Source: Coniferiporia sulphurascens (lineage: Eukaryota; Basidiomycota; Agaricomycetes; Hymenochaetales; Hymenochaetaceae). Taken from it: a DNA stretch of 64,000 bases. The stretch lies in the NCBI GenBank assembly GCA_002794785.1, contig NBBA01000017.1:558001-622000 (forward strand), read 5' to 3'. The position numbers and the translations under genes are program-made. The notes below the pieces were generated by a model. The model was not told the origin of the DNA. It saw only the letters and a program-made list of their open reading frames with translations, and did no database searches. This document shows positions 1 through 10,820 of this stretch, piece by piece (position 1 is the stretch's first letter; every line of letters starts with the position of its first letter).

Positions 1-1124
1 CGTTGTTGCACCCTTCATGGAATCGGAATATAACCGAGATTCGGCTACAGTAATTATAAAAAAATTAGACCATCCATAATTAAGTGAGATAAACAGCACT
101 CACTGGCTTGTATCTTGCCTTTGGTGATGTTCCGCTCAAAACCAAGTTCAACAAGAGCTATCAAGGTTCCGAAGAACCAGCACCAGTCGGAGAACCGGCC
201 GGCTCTCTCACCCGTCTTCTTTCCTATTAACCCGAGTCTTCCAAAGCTACTGAGAATCCGCCATGTGGGTAAAGTAAAACTTACACTCACTTATAGAACG
301 CGTAAATATCGTCTGAAAGGCCATTGACGAGATCCAGTAATGCCGGCGGAGGCGCGTGAAGGAATGTATGCAAAAGAGGTTTCGAAAGCTCCTTGTTTTT
401 AGACTTTTCGGAGAAATCAAGTTCATCGTTTCGCGTGGCAAGAATGGACGTCAAAGGAGACAACCAGTTGAACATGATCAGGGCCTTTCTATATAATTAG
501 ATGTGAGCGAGAAGCGTAGAAAGATGTTTAAATCCTGTGTCACACCTCGTTGTCGACAAACTCGATGCCGTAGTCTCGAGCCTCTTAACAAGCTCTATCT
601 CCCATGAGGTCTTCGTTCGTTTCGAAAACAAACGACTTGCACCAACTGTACTGTGGAAAAGCAGATATACACGGAGGGTATACTGCAATACTTTCTGTAG
701 AGACGGGACTGAGCTTCATAACGTGCCTTTCGCAATAAAATGTCCTCACAAATGCCTTGTCCCGGCCCGTGCTTGTTTTCAAGATCTCTCGCCATATCTC
801 GGGGGTTTTGACATTCTTGACAGCCTCCTCATTCCCAGTCTCCTCTACATCCTCAGCCACTCCTTCATCCTCGTAATCCACGACAGACGCCTTCTCCTGT
901 ACTTCCTCCTGATGCGATGTGGTTGATGAGTACGCTTCAGAGTCGTATGCATAGGACTGAGAGGTAGACATGATTGATGTGCGTGGCGTGCGCGGCGGCT
1001 GAGGCGAGTGTGGGTTGACCTGGAACGACGAAGATGGGTTGTAAGACGCTCCGAAGAAGCCCTCTTGGGTTGACGATGGCATTGCTGAACGACCCGCTTC
1101 CCCTGGGAACTGAACCGTCGACAT
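1..1124 (-). CDS. Pex11-like peroxisomal membrane protein, C-terminus beyond window
   Basis: Pex11-family proteins shape and divide peroxisomes from the peroxisomal membrane. Translation from the ATG at 1122-1124 gives a disordered N-terminus (about residues 1-110, rich in S, E and D), then the exon ending TGRDKAF. After short introns come LQYTLRVYL, LVKRLETTASSLSTTR, LLDLVNGLSDDIYAF and FGRLGLIGKKTGERAGRFSD, the last typical of the Pex11 C-terminal half. Five exons join in frame through GT-AG introns (for example AA|GTGAGTG to CAG|T near 290). The final visible exon runs off position 1, so the end is missing. It is divergent from the dynein light chain gene, with about 197 bp between the two ATGs. 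The ATG at 1145 would add seven residues. The family call is from motif recognition. Confidence 0.75.
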
Positions 1125-1321
1125 TGTTGTCTTCTGTGCACGCAACGTTCGGCGGTGAAGTCAAGCGTTCGGACTTTGACTCGTCCTCGCTCAGTGCACG
1201 GAGCCAAACATGAACACACAACACGTATACTCGCTTTCCCCGGACGACTTGGTCAAACGACAACGACGATTGCGTTAAACGCTCTACTAAATCTGCTGCT
1301 GCCGCCCTCTGCCTAGCCTTC

Positions 1322-1922
1322 ATGGCCAGTTATGGCATACGCTCGCCTCCTCCGTCGGCTGACGCGCCCTCTGCACGATCAAAGTTTGACACCGAAACGC
1401 TGCAAGCATACATAAAGAAGCTCATATCTTCCAGTTTGCAAAATGAGGTGTTCCCGCAGCCTCGAGATAGAGAGCGAACAAAGGCGTGGTGTAAGGAGAT
1501 TGGAGATAGAGTGAAGGAGAGGATGCTTGGTTTGTGACTTCATCTCTATCGCTACTGCGGGCTTGCTCATTTCAAGGGACTTCAGAAATTCAGCCGACAG
1601 GATTGTAGGCCGCAGATTTAATCCGATAGCTCAACAAGCTGAGGAGATTTCTTACAACAGTAAATATATAGTCTTGACGCGGATCGACGAGAACACCGGA
1701 CAGGGTGTACAGTAAGTATTCTCCTCTGTTGTAAGATTTCGCACGAGTAATCATTCCCAGCGCCAATATGAACTGCCACTGGGAAGACTGCGACACGGTC
1801 GCGCAGGAAGTATTTTCTAATGTAAGACTAGCTTGTTAGTCTCTTCGCTGTTGCTTATGTCTGGGTTTATTTAGGACTCTTTGATTTGTGTTTGTATTGC
1901 TTTTGCCATTCGGACGGTTTAG
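1322..1922 (+). CDS. Tctex-type dynein light chain
   Basis: Tctex1/DYNLT light chains dimerise on the dynein intermediate chain and help attach cargo to the cytoplasmic dynein motor. Exon 1 encodes MASYGIRSPPPS, then the helical half (TLQAYIKKLISSSLQNEVFP, KAWCKEIGDRVKERML). After introns comes the beta half: KYIVLTRIDENTGQG, then ANMNCHWEDCDTVAQEVFSN, then DSLICVCIAFAIRTV and a stop at 1920-1922. The whole protein is about 130 residues, normal for the family. Introns 2 and 3 have clean GTAAGT and GTAAGA donors. The first has a weak GTTTGT donor, and I place its acceptor after CAACAAG because that keeps the frame. It shares a short divergent promoter with the Pex11-like gene. Confidence 0.85.
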
Positions 1923-4891
1923 TGACATCTCCCCTTTCGGTGCTTGTGTATTACATGATGGCCACTCCTGTGTTCGCAATTGAACCGTGAACGCTATACC
2001 CTGTGAATCTGATACGTGCGCCCATACAATGCAGCGATACCATCAGAAGAAAAAGGACGCGCAAAAGGCCCACCTTCCTTCCGCTGCTCTTCTCCCTGGC
2101 CGACTTCGTTCCAGGGATGCTCGAAGTTAAAAAGGCTTTCTCGACATCGACATCAGCGCAGATATTATTTCTCCCACGCATACGTACTTATGGACTTACG
2201 GAAGATCGGAAGATGGCTCTTGGATACTCCAGATCTGAGCACACGGGCCCCATAATCTGTGTCAGCGTGCGGCTGTGGTCTAGAAAGAACGTTCTGATTG
2301 CTCTTCGCCGCCCCTTCCATGAAACTTAAATGAGTGCTGCCCTCACATATACGTTTCCATCCGCATCATGATGTCTGGGGCAACGATTTATCGTTATTTT
2401 GGGAAGCGGCCGCGAACGGACGGATGGTGTTGATCCATCCTCTGAATCACTAGGCATGGCACTTCGAGACGCGTCTGATGAAGCGCTGTCCAAACTCGAG
2501 CTGTTCACTCACAGAGTGACGGCAGCGTTTATCGATATGCGTGCACGCCGCCTTGCCTACCCCTGAATGCTGATACATGTTGCGGACTGTGCCCGGATCA
2601 GCCGCTGCCTAGATTCGCAACGGGTGTATGCCCTTGAGCTCAAATGAAAATACGCCTGTGCGACAGATTACGGCGTGCGTGTCATAGCCTCCATGCATAT
2701 GCCTCGCGATAGGTTGCCCGGAGGCATCCCCAGAAGCGCTTTCTCCCTTTATTCTTAGTGCGTCGCGTCTTTGCAGAAATGAAAGTCTAACGATTTAAAA
2801 GAGCCCTCGCCACAAACGGGGTATTATTGTTGCCATTAATTCGACTGGTCCCCGCAGATTGGCACGCCGCGTATGTGTGGGCACCCGGCTCGAGTGCAGA
2901 CCGCCAGGCTGGGCGCGGCGGCGGAATAAAGTTCGTTCGGCAGAGCAACAGCGCTTCTATTCAATGCTTCCGTCGCGGACCCCAGACCGCCCTTCTTTTC
3001 AGTGTGACAGCCCGGTGCTTATCTAACACCCGCACACACATATACACACGCATACATCTTTGTTTTGAAAAACAGTCAGTCGCCGCAGGCCAGCAGAGCT
3101 AGACCCATTAATTTCTACCGAACCGAACCTCAGCCCCGACGCGAATAAACAACTCTAGATCTTGCTATCCGTGCAGTTACTACTTCTATCGGCCAGCAGA
3201 GTTCAATCCAGCATCCTTTGCATGTAATGATGTAAAACATAGGCCAGAAGCCCCTCGCTAATTTGCATCGCTAGTATAAACACCCTCTGAACATTCTCAA
3301 GGCCAGAAGGCCGCAATCACAGACGCGCGATAGAGTTGGAGACTGTCGAGTCATTCGGCGATGGGGGCGCTGCTGGCGGCGGGTGTGAAACAGCACCAAT
3401 ATTGGCTCTCTTCTCAAGCTAGGGAAAATACGGAGTCGTCGAAGGCGACAGAGACTAAGCACTGCTGCCCCTGTCTAGAAATTCCCCTCATTCAGCTTAG
3501 GCAATTCAACTCCAGTAAACGCGCGACCATGTGAACTCACTATAGGTTGTCTCCCCTTTTGGGTCCTCGAGCAAAAGTAAAGAAAGGAAATGCCATAAAC
3601 CGGTTAAAGAGTTTCTCGGCTGCGAGTTTTCAAAACAGCGTGCAATTTGTCAAAAAGGCGTGAGTGCGTCTGCCGTCCGATCAAAGCAATAGAGGACCGG
3701 GATTGTGGCCTGAGCAGGGGCCAGTTTGAAGAACACGAGACCTCGACAGAATCGGAGATCGATTTGTACGGCGCTATTCAGACGCCGCACTAGATTGAAA
3801 GGGCGCGTACAAATCTCATACACGTTCACCATCATCTGGGTAGACCGTATCAGACAGTAACGTACACAGGACCAAGTAACTGCCGTAAATCGCTGAATGA
3901 CCTTGTGGAAGTGGAGCGCGAGGAGCGGACCGCATTTATTCTTATACATCGACCCATTCGTCTGATTGCGGGGACCGCTTCGGAGGGGCCGACGTTATTG
4001 ATGTAGTGTCCAGCGGATGTCGACCCGTCCAGGAACCCAGTAATCCGCCATGGCAGACAGTGGCCTGCCAGGCGTCTTTCGGCTTTCTCTTACCCTAAAC
4101 TTCCCTACGCTTAAGGATGTCGTCCGGATACGTAGATACTAATGAAGTCTCTTAAAGACTGTGGCGGGTTGGATCCCCTCGCTAGCTCCACTCCAGGATA
4201 TATAACACCATTGACTTGAGTGTACGAGCAATACGTTTGGAAGATGCAAGAAAAATCAAAGGAAGCCAGTGTACTGGTTCTGGAGAATACATCGAAGTCA
4301 ATGGCGCTCACGATCATACATTCCTTCGAAACTTGCTCAGAAGCACCATAGCGCGAAGATAATAATCCCGCGACCAGAGTTTGAGTTTATTGTACTGTTG
4401 AAGCGCCTTGAGATAGACTAGTTGTATAAGTAGATTTGGGGTCGGCAGCGTCAAAATAAGGTGCCCCCTTAGAATGTATTCGTAATAACGTTTTCGTTCT
4501 GGAGTTAGTAAAGTGGAAGTAGAGAGGAGAGACGGGGACAATGCCGATCATGAGCCAAATTTGGATGACTTGCACGTAGCAATTCACTTTGAAAGTGACT
4601 TCTGGAAAGAAACCATTGGCCTTGGCATTTCAAAGCGCATCCACCATTGGCTCACAGCGTGAGTACTACGCTCTTAGAATCACCCTGATGTTCCTTCGGG
4701 AGCCAAAGGATACAAAAGAGGACTTGGGAGTTTGATTATTTTCAAATCAAATTATCGTCGGACCGTATGTATTAAGACCGCCGCCGCGGCAAGTGCTCCA
4801 ATTCGCCTTTATTTCGCACATTCGCTGCTACCTCCGAGGATCTAGCAAGGTTGCTGACTGCTAGCTGCTTTCGCTTGTATAGGCAAGTGAA
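1923..4891. other. Intergenic stretch with no supported gene
   Basis: About 3 kb between the dynein light chain and the methyltransferase. Only short open frames occur, several without ATG, and none has recognisable motifs or a consistent exon chain. A CA-rich patch (cacacacatatacacacgc) lies near 3034. I see no tRNA, rRNA or transposon ends. Decayed or unfamiliar exons cannot be excluded. Confidence 0.5.
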
Positions 4892-5828
4892 ATGTCTGCG
4901 CAATCGGACGCTCCATCGGACAGAAACGTAGCAAACCGGAATCTAGTGATGACATTCCTGTCTGAGAACGGTGACAAAGGATGGGATAAGGCTTGGTATG
5001 AGCCAATACAGAGGGAAGAAAAATCATGTTATGACGCTGGCACTTTATTTTTTAAGGAAAGAGAATGTTACACCATGGGATCATGGTGAAATTCAGCCGT
5101 CGCTGATCGAGGCATTGGATTCGTCTGTCTTCGAACTGCCGACGAAAGGGAGAGCGCTTGTCCCAGGCTGTGGGAGGGTAAGTGCTGAAATCGTATGGTT
5201 ATCCCGTGTAAACTGATACTTTAATAAAATTTACTCAGGGATATGATACTATTTTCATCGCTTCACGGCTCGATTATGATGTAGTCGGGGTTGATCTGTC
5301 ACCATCCGCCGTCGACGCGGCTAAAATGTCGAGTAAAGAGCGAAATTTATGCCCTCCTTTTGTCTAACATTTTGAATCACCAGTTACCTGGAGAAAAATA
5401 CTCCACCCGCCAATAATATCCATACGCAGGTATCTTTCCTTGCGACGGATTTCTTCGAGTTTACAGTAGGTGAAGGCGAAAACTTTGACCTAGTCTTTGA
5501 TCACACGTTCGTAGTTTCATACAGCTCCGTGTACCTACAGTACCAAATTAACCATCTTTCCCGCAGATTTTTCTGCGCCATCCCACCTTCACTCCGGAAG
5601 GCTTGGGGACAGCAGATGACGAAGTTGACAAAGCCGGGAGGGTTCCTGATGACGCTCGTCTACCCCATCGATGGCAGTAGGGAAGGGGGACCCCCATTCT
5701 CCGTGACCGTTGAATGCTACGAGCAGGTTCTTCCCCAGTGGGAGAAGGTTCTGGACAAGGTCCCACATAAGAGTTCCCCAAGCCACGAGGGGCGGGAAAG
5801 ACTTGTAGTCTGGAGAAAGAACTACTAA
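4892..5828 (+). CDS. Thiopurine/thiol S-methyltransferase-like SAM-dependent methyltransferase
   Basis: A class I SAM-dependent methyltransferase of the TPMT/thiol-methyltransferase type, which moves a methyl group from SAM to sulfur or halide acceptors. Spliced protein in order: an N-terminus with GWDKAW joined across an intron (4996-5056) to KENVTPWDHGE; motif I in LVPGCGR/GYDTIF, split by the intron 5178-5238; VVGVDLSPSAVDAA, which binds SAM; FDLVFDHT/FFCAIPP, split by an intron; then GGFLMTLVYPIDG and a C-terminal WRKNY. The length, about 240 residues, fits the family. Four of the five introns have good borders. The one near 5326 uses a weak GTCGAG donor but is the one that keeps frame. 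The substrate cannot be read from sequence; in fungi such enzymes may also detoxify small thiols. Confidence 0.85.
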
Positions 5829-6135
5829 AAACCCCTCATTTAAATAGCAAGAACTTGGAGAAGTTATTTTGTGTGGTTTCCTAGTACACCGTCCTAGCAG
5901 CTCATTTTTGCCTACTTTTTTTGTCAATCTCGGGCCAGCATTTTCGCCCTGGAAGTATACTTCAAAGTTCAAACAGTATAGACATCAATATTGCCTTGTT
6001 ATAGAAATCCAGGGGTTACCCGGTACTTTCTCACGCCTCCTCTGTTCGTGCACCAAAAAGTTTCTTAGGAAACCACTTTTACTACACTCGCTGAGCTGGA
6101 GGACTGCTGCTTGTGCCCGGCGCTGCAGGCCATCG

Positions 6136-8122
6136 ATGCTTCAAGCGAGCCGTCGCACACTGTTTATTCGTACATTTATTCACGGACAACGGATTTCGAT
6201 TGCCCACACAAAACGATGCTTCTCGCGAACACCGTGCTCTGCGATCGCACTTTCGCTGCCTTCAACCTACGTTTCCAATGACCAGCTTGCCGTGAGGGAG
6301 GGTTATACAGCTAAAGCTCGTCGGCAGAAGTATGATGACCTCCTGGACAGTCTGAGCCGCGACCACACAAATCATAACCGGGCTTGGGCGTACTACGTCG
6401 ACCTACTCGACTTCACGCGAGACGAGCACCTTCCCCTGGAATTGCATCAGCGTATTCTGCGAAAGTGCACGCTTGATGTATCTGAACTGCGCGCTGCATT
6501 CACCAGGAACCTATATTCTCAAGGCATCTCCGACACTCCCCACATGCACGAGGCGCGCTTTTTAACAGTAATCAACAACATTCGCAGGGCGGGATGGACG
6601 CCTGCGTTGGAGGACTATCATTTCATCTTGGCCCAATTTGCGGCAGTCGGACATTATGTCGGTGCGACGCAAATCTTGCAAGAGATAAATGAAATAGGTT
6701 GGAGGCTCGGACGAAAGACTTATAATTTATGCCTCCAAGCCATTGCCTACCGTCTGACTCTTCCATGCGGCGTTCAGGACAAGGAGAAGTTAGATGCACA
6801 GTGCACGCGTTTGTGCTTCTATGTACTGAACGCGATTCGGAAACGCAACAGGTCGATACCTTCGGGTTGCGTGGACCTGGCCCTTAGGATAATGAAGGAC
6901 ACTGGAGATACAGAATCATTTATGTCACTGCTGAAGGTCGCGTATGGCGTCGACATGGAGTATCCCGATCGGCATCCACTCGCTTCGGATGGTGTTTTGA
7001 CTAATCCAGAACCTCTGTCGACAGCCGCTTTGACGACGGTAGTGGACTTCTTCGGGCGTCAGAAGCAGGTTTCTAAGATGGTCGTGGCTTTTGAAGTTTT
7101 AGGAACCCCGCTCAAAGCCTGCGACCCCATGTCACAGTCTCGAAATTTTGACAACGATGACGATGACGACTTTCACTTTCCCTTCCGGCCTGGCTTCACC
7201 TTCTCGGCCCCTTCCGTCCGCCCGAGCCAACATTACAACATACAATACTTTAATTCGTCACTGTGCCCAATTATCACACACTACCCTCGCTAGGCATTAC
7301 GCCCTCCAAGCAACGGACCATGACAGGCTTTCGTTTTTTCAGTTAAGGGAAAGCATTCAGAATAAGCCACTGTCTCAACATCCACGACCGGAAATTCAGG
7401 TCAACACCGACACCTTTCGACCAATACTAGGCTTGGCAAATCGGGACAAGGATGCTGCGCTTCTCAAGTGGCTGATGTATCATGTACGCATGGTACTCCG
7501 TAGGAAGAAGGATGATTTTCGATTTTTTTCAGCTGAACTGAACCGTAGGGATGCTCTGGACGGGGATCCTGTACCTGTTCCCTCAGACATGCCCGACAGC
7601 GACTCCGTTTCAACTAGCGACGGATCTGTCAGCGATTCCATTCTAAACCATACGGGTCCAGCCAATGACCATCTGAGTGTACCCGAGGTCAGCACCTCGA
7701 CTGAACCCACGTCATCTTTCTTTACCCCTTCCACCTTCCACTCTCCCTTTGAGTCGCCCCCCCCTATGTCCAATTCTATGGAGCAGTCCCCTACCGCCGG
7801 TCTGGCGTCGACAACTGTAGTTCCGAAGACCGCAGACCTCGAGCTAATTGTTGCGCTCTTGCAACGGGATATCGCTACATTGAGTCGCCTGGACAGACAC
7901 ATAGGCAGTTCACTTGTTCGCTTGTATAGACGATTGAAGGAGAAGATGGGGCGTCGTGTCTGGAAGAATAAAAACGTCTACTTGCGGGACGTTGGAAAGA
8001 GGATGCAAATCAGTCGGGAAGCCTGGACGGAAATTGTCAATTTCGAGGGTGATAAGACAAAGAGCCCTTTTGGGCGCACGAAGGCGCAGTCAGGACATTC
8101 TCGATCTGATACCCCGAGCTGA
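6136..8122 (+). CDS. Mitochondrial PPR-like protein with an apparent frame break
   Basis: A protein of about 660 residues resembling fungal pentatricopeptide-repeat proteins that act on mitochondrial transcripts. The start chosen, ATG at 6136, gives a basic presequence-like N-terminus (MLQASRRTLFIRTFIHGQR). Helical-repeat-like segments follow, such as AGWTPALEDYHFILAQFAAV and GWRLGRKTYNLCLQAIAY. Frame 1 runs through AFEVLGTPLKACDP and an aspartate run (about 7151-7170) and stops at 7293. The expected continuation, ANITTYNTLIRHCAQL and LARHYALQATDHDRL, lies in frame 2 and runs to 8122. No GT-AG intron of normal size with matching phase joins the two, so I infer a one-base indel or an unusual intron near 7170-7225. 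The middle of the second part is Ser/Pro-rich. The RNA target is unknown. Confidence 0.6.
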
Positions 8123-8600
8123 TATTTCTAACGCGTGGTAGGTTTTCGCGCTGAGTTAAACCTACGCGATATTCATTGCTTCTTCCGCAGCTCGTCAACA
8201 TGACAATCATCTGGTTGGAGACTTGTTCGGTGGGTGTCCAGACTTGGACATTCGTGTTTCCCACTTGATGGACCGTGCAATGCGAGCACCATCCAGCTCT
8301 TTGCGGACTCCAAATCGCAGCTGTCGGGGTCGTCTGTGCGTTGTAGACGTGCATAGATTCACTAGGGCCTTCGATACACATGTTATATCATTGATGCAGA
8401 TTACATTGTGGACAAAGAAAGCACATGCTGGCCAACTGCGGGACAGGAGGATAGGGACGACAAGATGACTACGTTGTCGATGTCACAGGCGTGGCGGCAT
8501 ACAAAGCAAGGCGGCACACTAACAATACAAATAAATGTGCAATTTTCTGAAAGCATTATCATACCATGGCTTGCAGATCAGCTAATTAACTCCTTGCTTG
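8123..8600. other. Convergent intergenic region
   Basis: 478 bp between the 3' ends of the PPR-like gene and Pch2. One intron-like stretch (GTAGGT to CCGCAG, about 8140-8190) could belong to an alternative 3' end of the PPR-like gene, but the downstream reading frame shows nothing recognisable. Confidence 0.4.
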
Positions 8601-10586
8601 TTAGCATTGGAATCGCCGGCGGTTATTAGCCTCGTCGTTGATGACTTTCTGCATTGCGTTTAACCAGACCTCAACCGGAACGGGTGGCGCCCTACTCGGT
8701 GACAAATTTTCTTCTTTAGCCACCGTATCAACCGTCCTAAAGTAGACTTTACTCCTCACCTATGTGTACGAATCTTTGTTGCATCGGACGACCTGGCAAC
8801 AGGCACGAGTCTTATATAACGTGCATGTGCTAGAACAGGAAGACGTCTCAAAGATCGTCCAGATACCCCCTATTGTTAAGATCAATAAAGGAATAACATA
8901 GAACAATGAAGCACCCAGAACGGAACATACTTTGCATTTCTCCGCGATAGCGAACAAACTTGACCCAGCAAAGCGAGAGAGTTCTCGTTGATCTGACGTT
9001 GAACGAAGACTAAGCTGGTCTAGCGTTCTAATTGCGCCTTGCTCCTCAGGATCGGCGAACGGCGCTAAGTGCGCGTTGACTTTGTATGCAAGCAAGGCCG
9101 AGTCGGACGACGGCACATCCTAAAAGAGAGAAAAACGCGAATAAATAACCATTAGCCATTAGAATATTTGCATTTATTGCACACCAGTTCTGCGACTATC
9201 CCTTTTTTCATGAGTTCGATCAGCGAGCTGCGCAGAATTTCATAAATAGCCTCAGATGGCGGATAATCAATAAATTGGGCAATGTCTGCACGATCCACGA
9301 AGGCGGAGTCTTGTATCATTAGATGAGTATGTTAGCAGAATGCGAAGGAGGGGGCGAGCATATATTACCGATTGCCTTAGCGAGATTACTAGTTGCCATG
9401 ATGAGGACATTCTTTTGGTGTTTTAATCGATCAATTTGTGTGAGCAGGGCATTTACGACCTAGGAACGGCCATCAGTTGCCTAAAAAATGTCGGACAGAG
9501 CCACAACTTACTCGAAGGGCATCACTAGGCTCCGTTCCAGACATCGCTCCAGCCCGAGCAGCCGTAAGTGATTCTACTTCATCTTTTGAAAAAGATAAGG
9601 TGGGACCACGTCAACAATGACACGTGGGAAGACATACCTATGAGCAGGACGACAAAATCGTCTTCTTCCCTAGCCATATCACCAACAGTAGAAAATAGGC
9701 TTTGCACGAGTTTTCCGGACTCTGAAAACCATCGTGAAAACAGGGAATGCGAGTTTATCTCAAACATATGGGTTTGTGTGTATCTATCGAATTCTTTCAG
9801 CGTTCAATTAAAGGTGTTATCTTCGTCCGCTAGATCTCACCGTTCCTTTAAGCGGATGCTCAATTTCTGAGCAAGTGCACGGCAGAGTGATGTCTTACCT
9901 GTCCCAGGAGGGCCATGTAGAAGAATGACGCGATTCCAGGATACAAGGTTTGCTTATACAGTGATATATGAGAAAGGCAAATGGGTTTTAAAAACGCAAA
10001 CGAGCTTACAGTCAACGTCTGCGTCACTGAAACCAATCGTCGCATAAATATAGTTCAGCAAGCGTGACTTCACATCTCCGTCATAAAATAGGCTTTCCCA
10101 GAGACCTTCCAGCTCCCTGCTGGGTAGGTCTGTCATCGTCCCAGCCGTGAATTCCTCGTTCGGGTCAGATGGATTTACGGACATTCTCTCGTGTGTCGAG
10201 TCCTCGGATGGCTGATAAACGTGAATTTGGAGCGAACATTTCTCAATTGGGAGACTTTTATGAGAGCAAACTATAGATTTGTCCAACTTTGTTCAAAGTA
10301 CAAAGTTGTTGTCGTGCTCACCACTGTCGGATACGACAATCCTTTCTACATTATTCCCCAAAATTGAGCACGACTCCCACCCGGTTAAGACGGTAGGCAT
10401 AAAAAGGCATTCGTAGTTTTCAACTAGATGCTGGCGAACGCGTCTTCTAATGCTGTCGGAAGGCATCGATGTCCTCTGAGTTAGGCGTACTTCGACTAGT
10501 AGACACGTAAAATCAGCTCGGGCGACCGCTTTTACACAATTCACAACCAGCTCACCATGTACTGGCCATACAATATGGTCATCCAT
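8601..10586 (-). CDS. PCH2: Pch2/TRIP13 AAA+ ATPase (pachytene checkpoint, HORMA remodeller)
   Basis: Pch2/TRIP13 is a hexameric AAA+ ATPase that remodels HORMA-domain proteins in meiotic prophase and in the spindle checkpoint. The spliced protein contains [35 protein letters not shown], Walker [40 protein letters not shown], Walker [16 protein letters not shown] (split by an intron), sensor-type [10 protein letters not shown] and [10 protein letters not shown], then [16 protein letters not shown] and [11 protein letters not shown] near the end. All are hallmarks of the Pch2 family. I start at the ATG 10584-10586 ([13 protein letters not shown]) because an upstream ATG at 10774 cannot be joined in phase. 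There are about ten short introns. It is divergent from a Mei5/Sfr1-like gene, another meiotic recombination factor, 234 bp away. Confidence 0.9.
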
Positions 10587-10820
10587 AATAGAGGTGCCTC
10601 TGTCGGAGGCATCAGAACGCTAAAAACTTTGAGATAGGGCGACTCCAGAAATTCAGCGTCGAATGGATTTAGTGGCACGCGTGTTGCGGTCTTACAAAAT
10701 GAGGCAAAACAACGCGTCAGGCGCGACGCGACGCGTGAGAACTTGATTAATAGTTCCGACAACGCTGCTCGCATTGAGTCCGTCTTGCTCGCGACGTGAT
10801 TGCATGCACTGTTCCCGAGA
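10587..10820. promoter_or_regulatory. Divergent Pch2/Mei5 promoter with three ACGCGT boxes
   Basis: The 234-bp space between the two start codons contains ACGCGT at 10678-10683, 10712-10717 and 10731-10736. The last two read ACGCGTCA and ACGCGTGA, matching the ACGCGTNA form of the MluI cell-cycle box bound by the MBF (Mbp1/Res-Swi6/Cdc10) factor in yeasts. Function here is inferred. One ACGCGT per about 4 kb is expected by chance, so three in 60 bp is a real cluster. Confidence 0.55.

Noticed and set aside
2003..2329. 108-codon plus-strand open frame in the left intergenic region
   Set aside because: It begins at GTG, overlaps another frame of similar length, has no recognisable motif and no splice partners.
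10541..10774. Upstream ATG at 10774 as the start of Pch2 (MRAALSELL...)
   Set aside because: The only good donor (GTAAGA) leaves the wrong phase and would read into a stop after the TTTTTAG acceptor. The ATG at 10586 opens the conserved frame directly, and the stretch holds the ACGCGT boxes.
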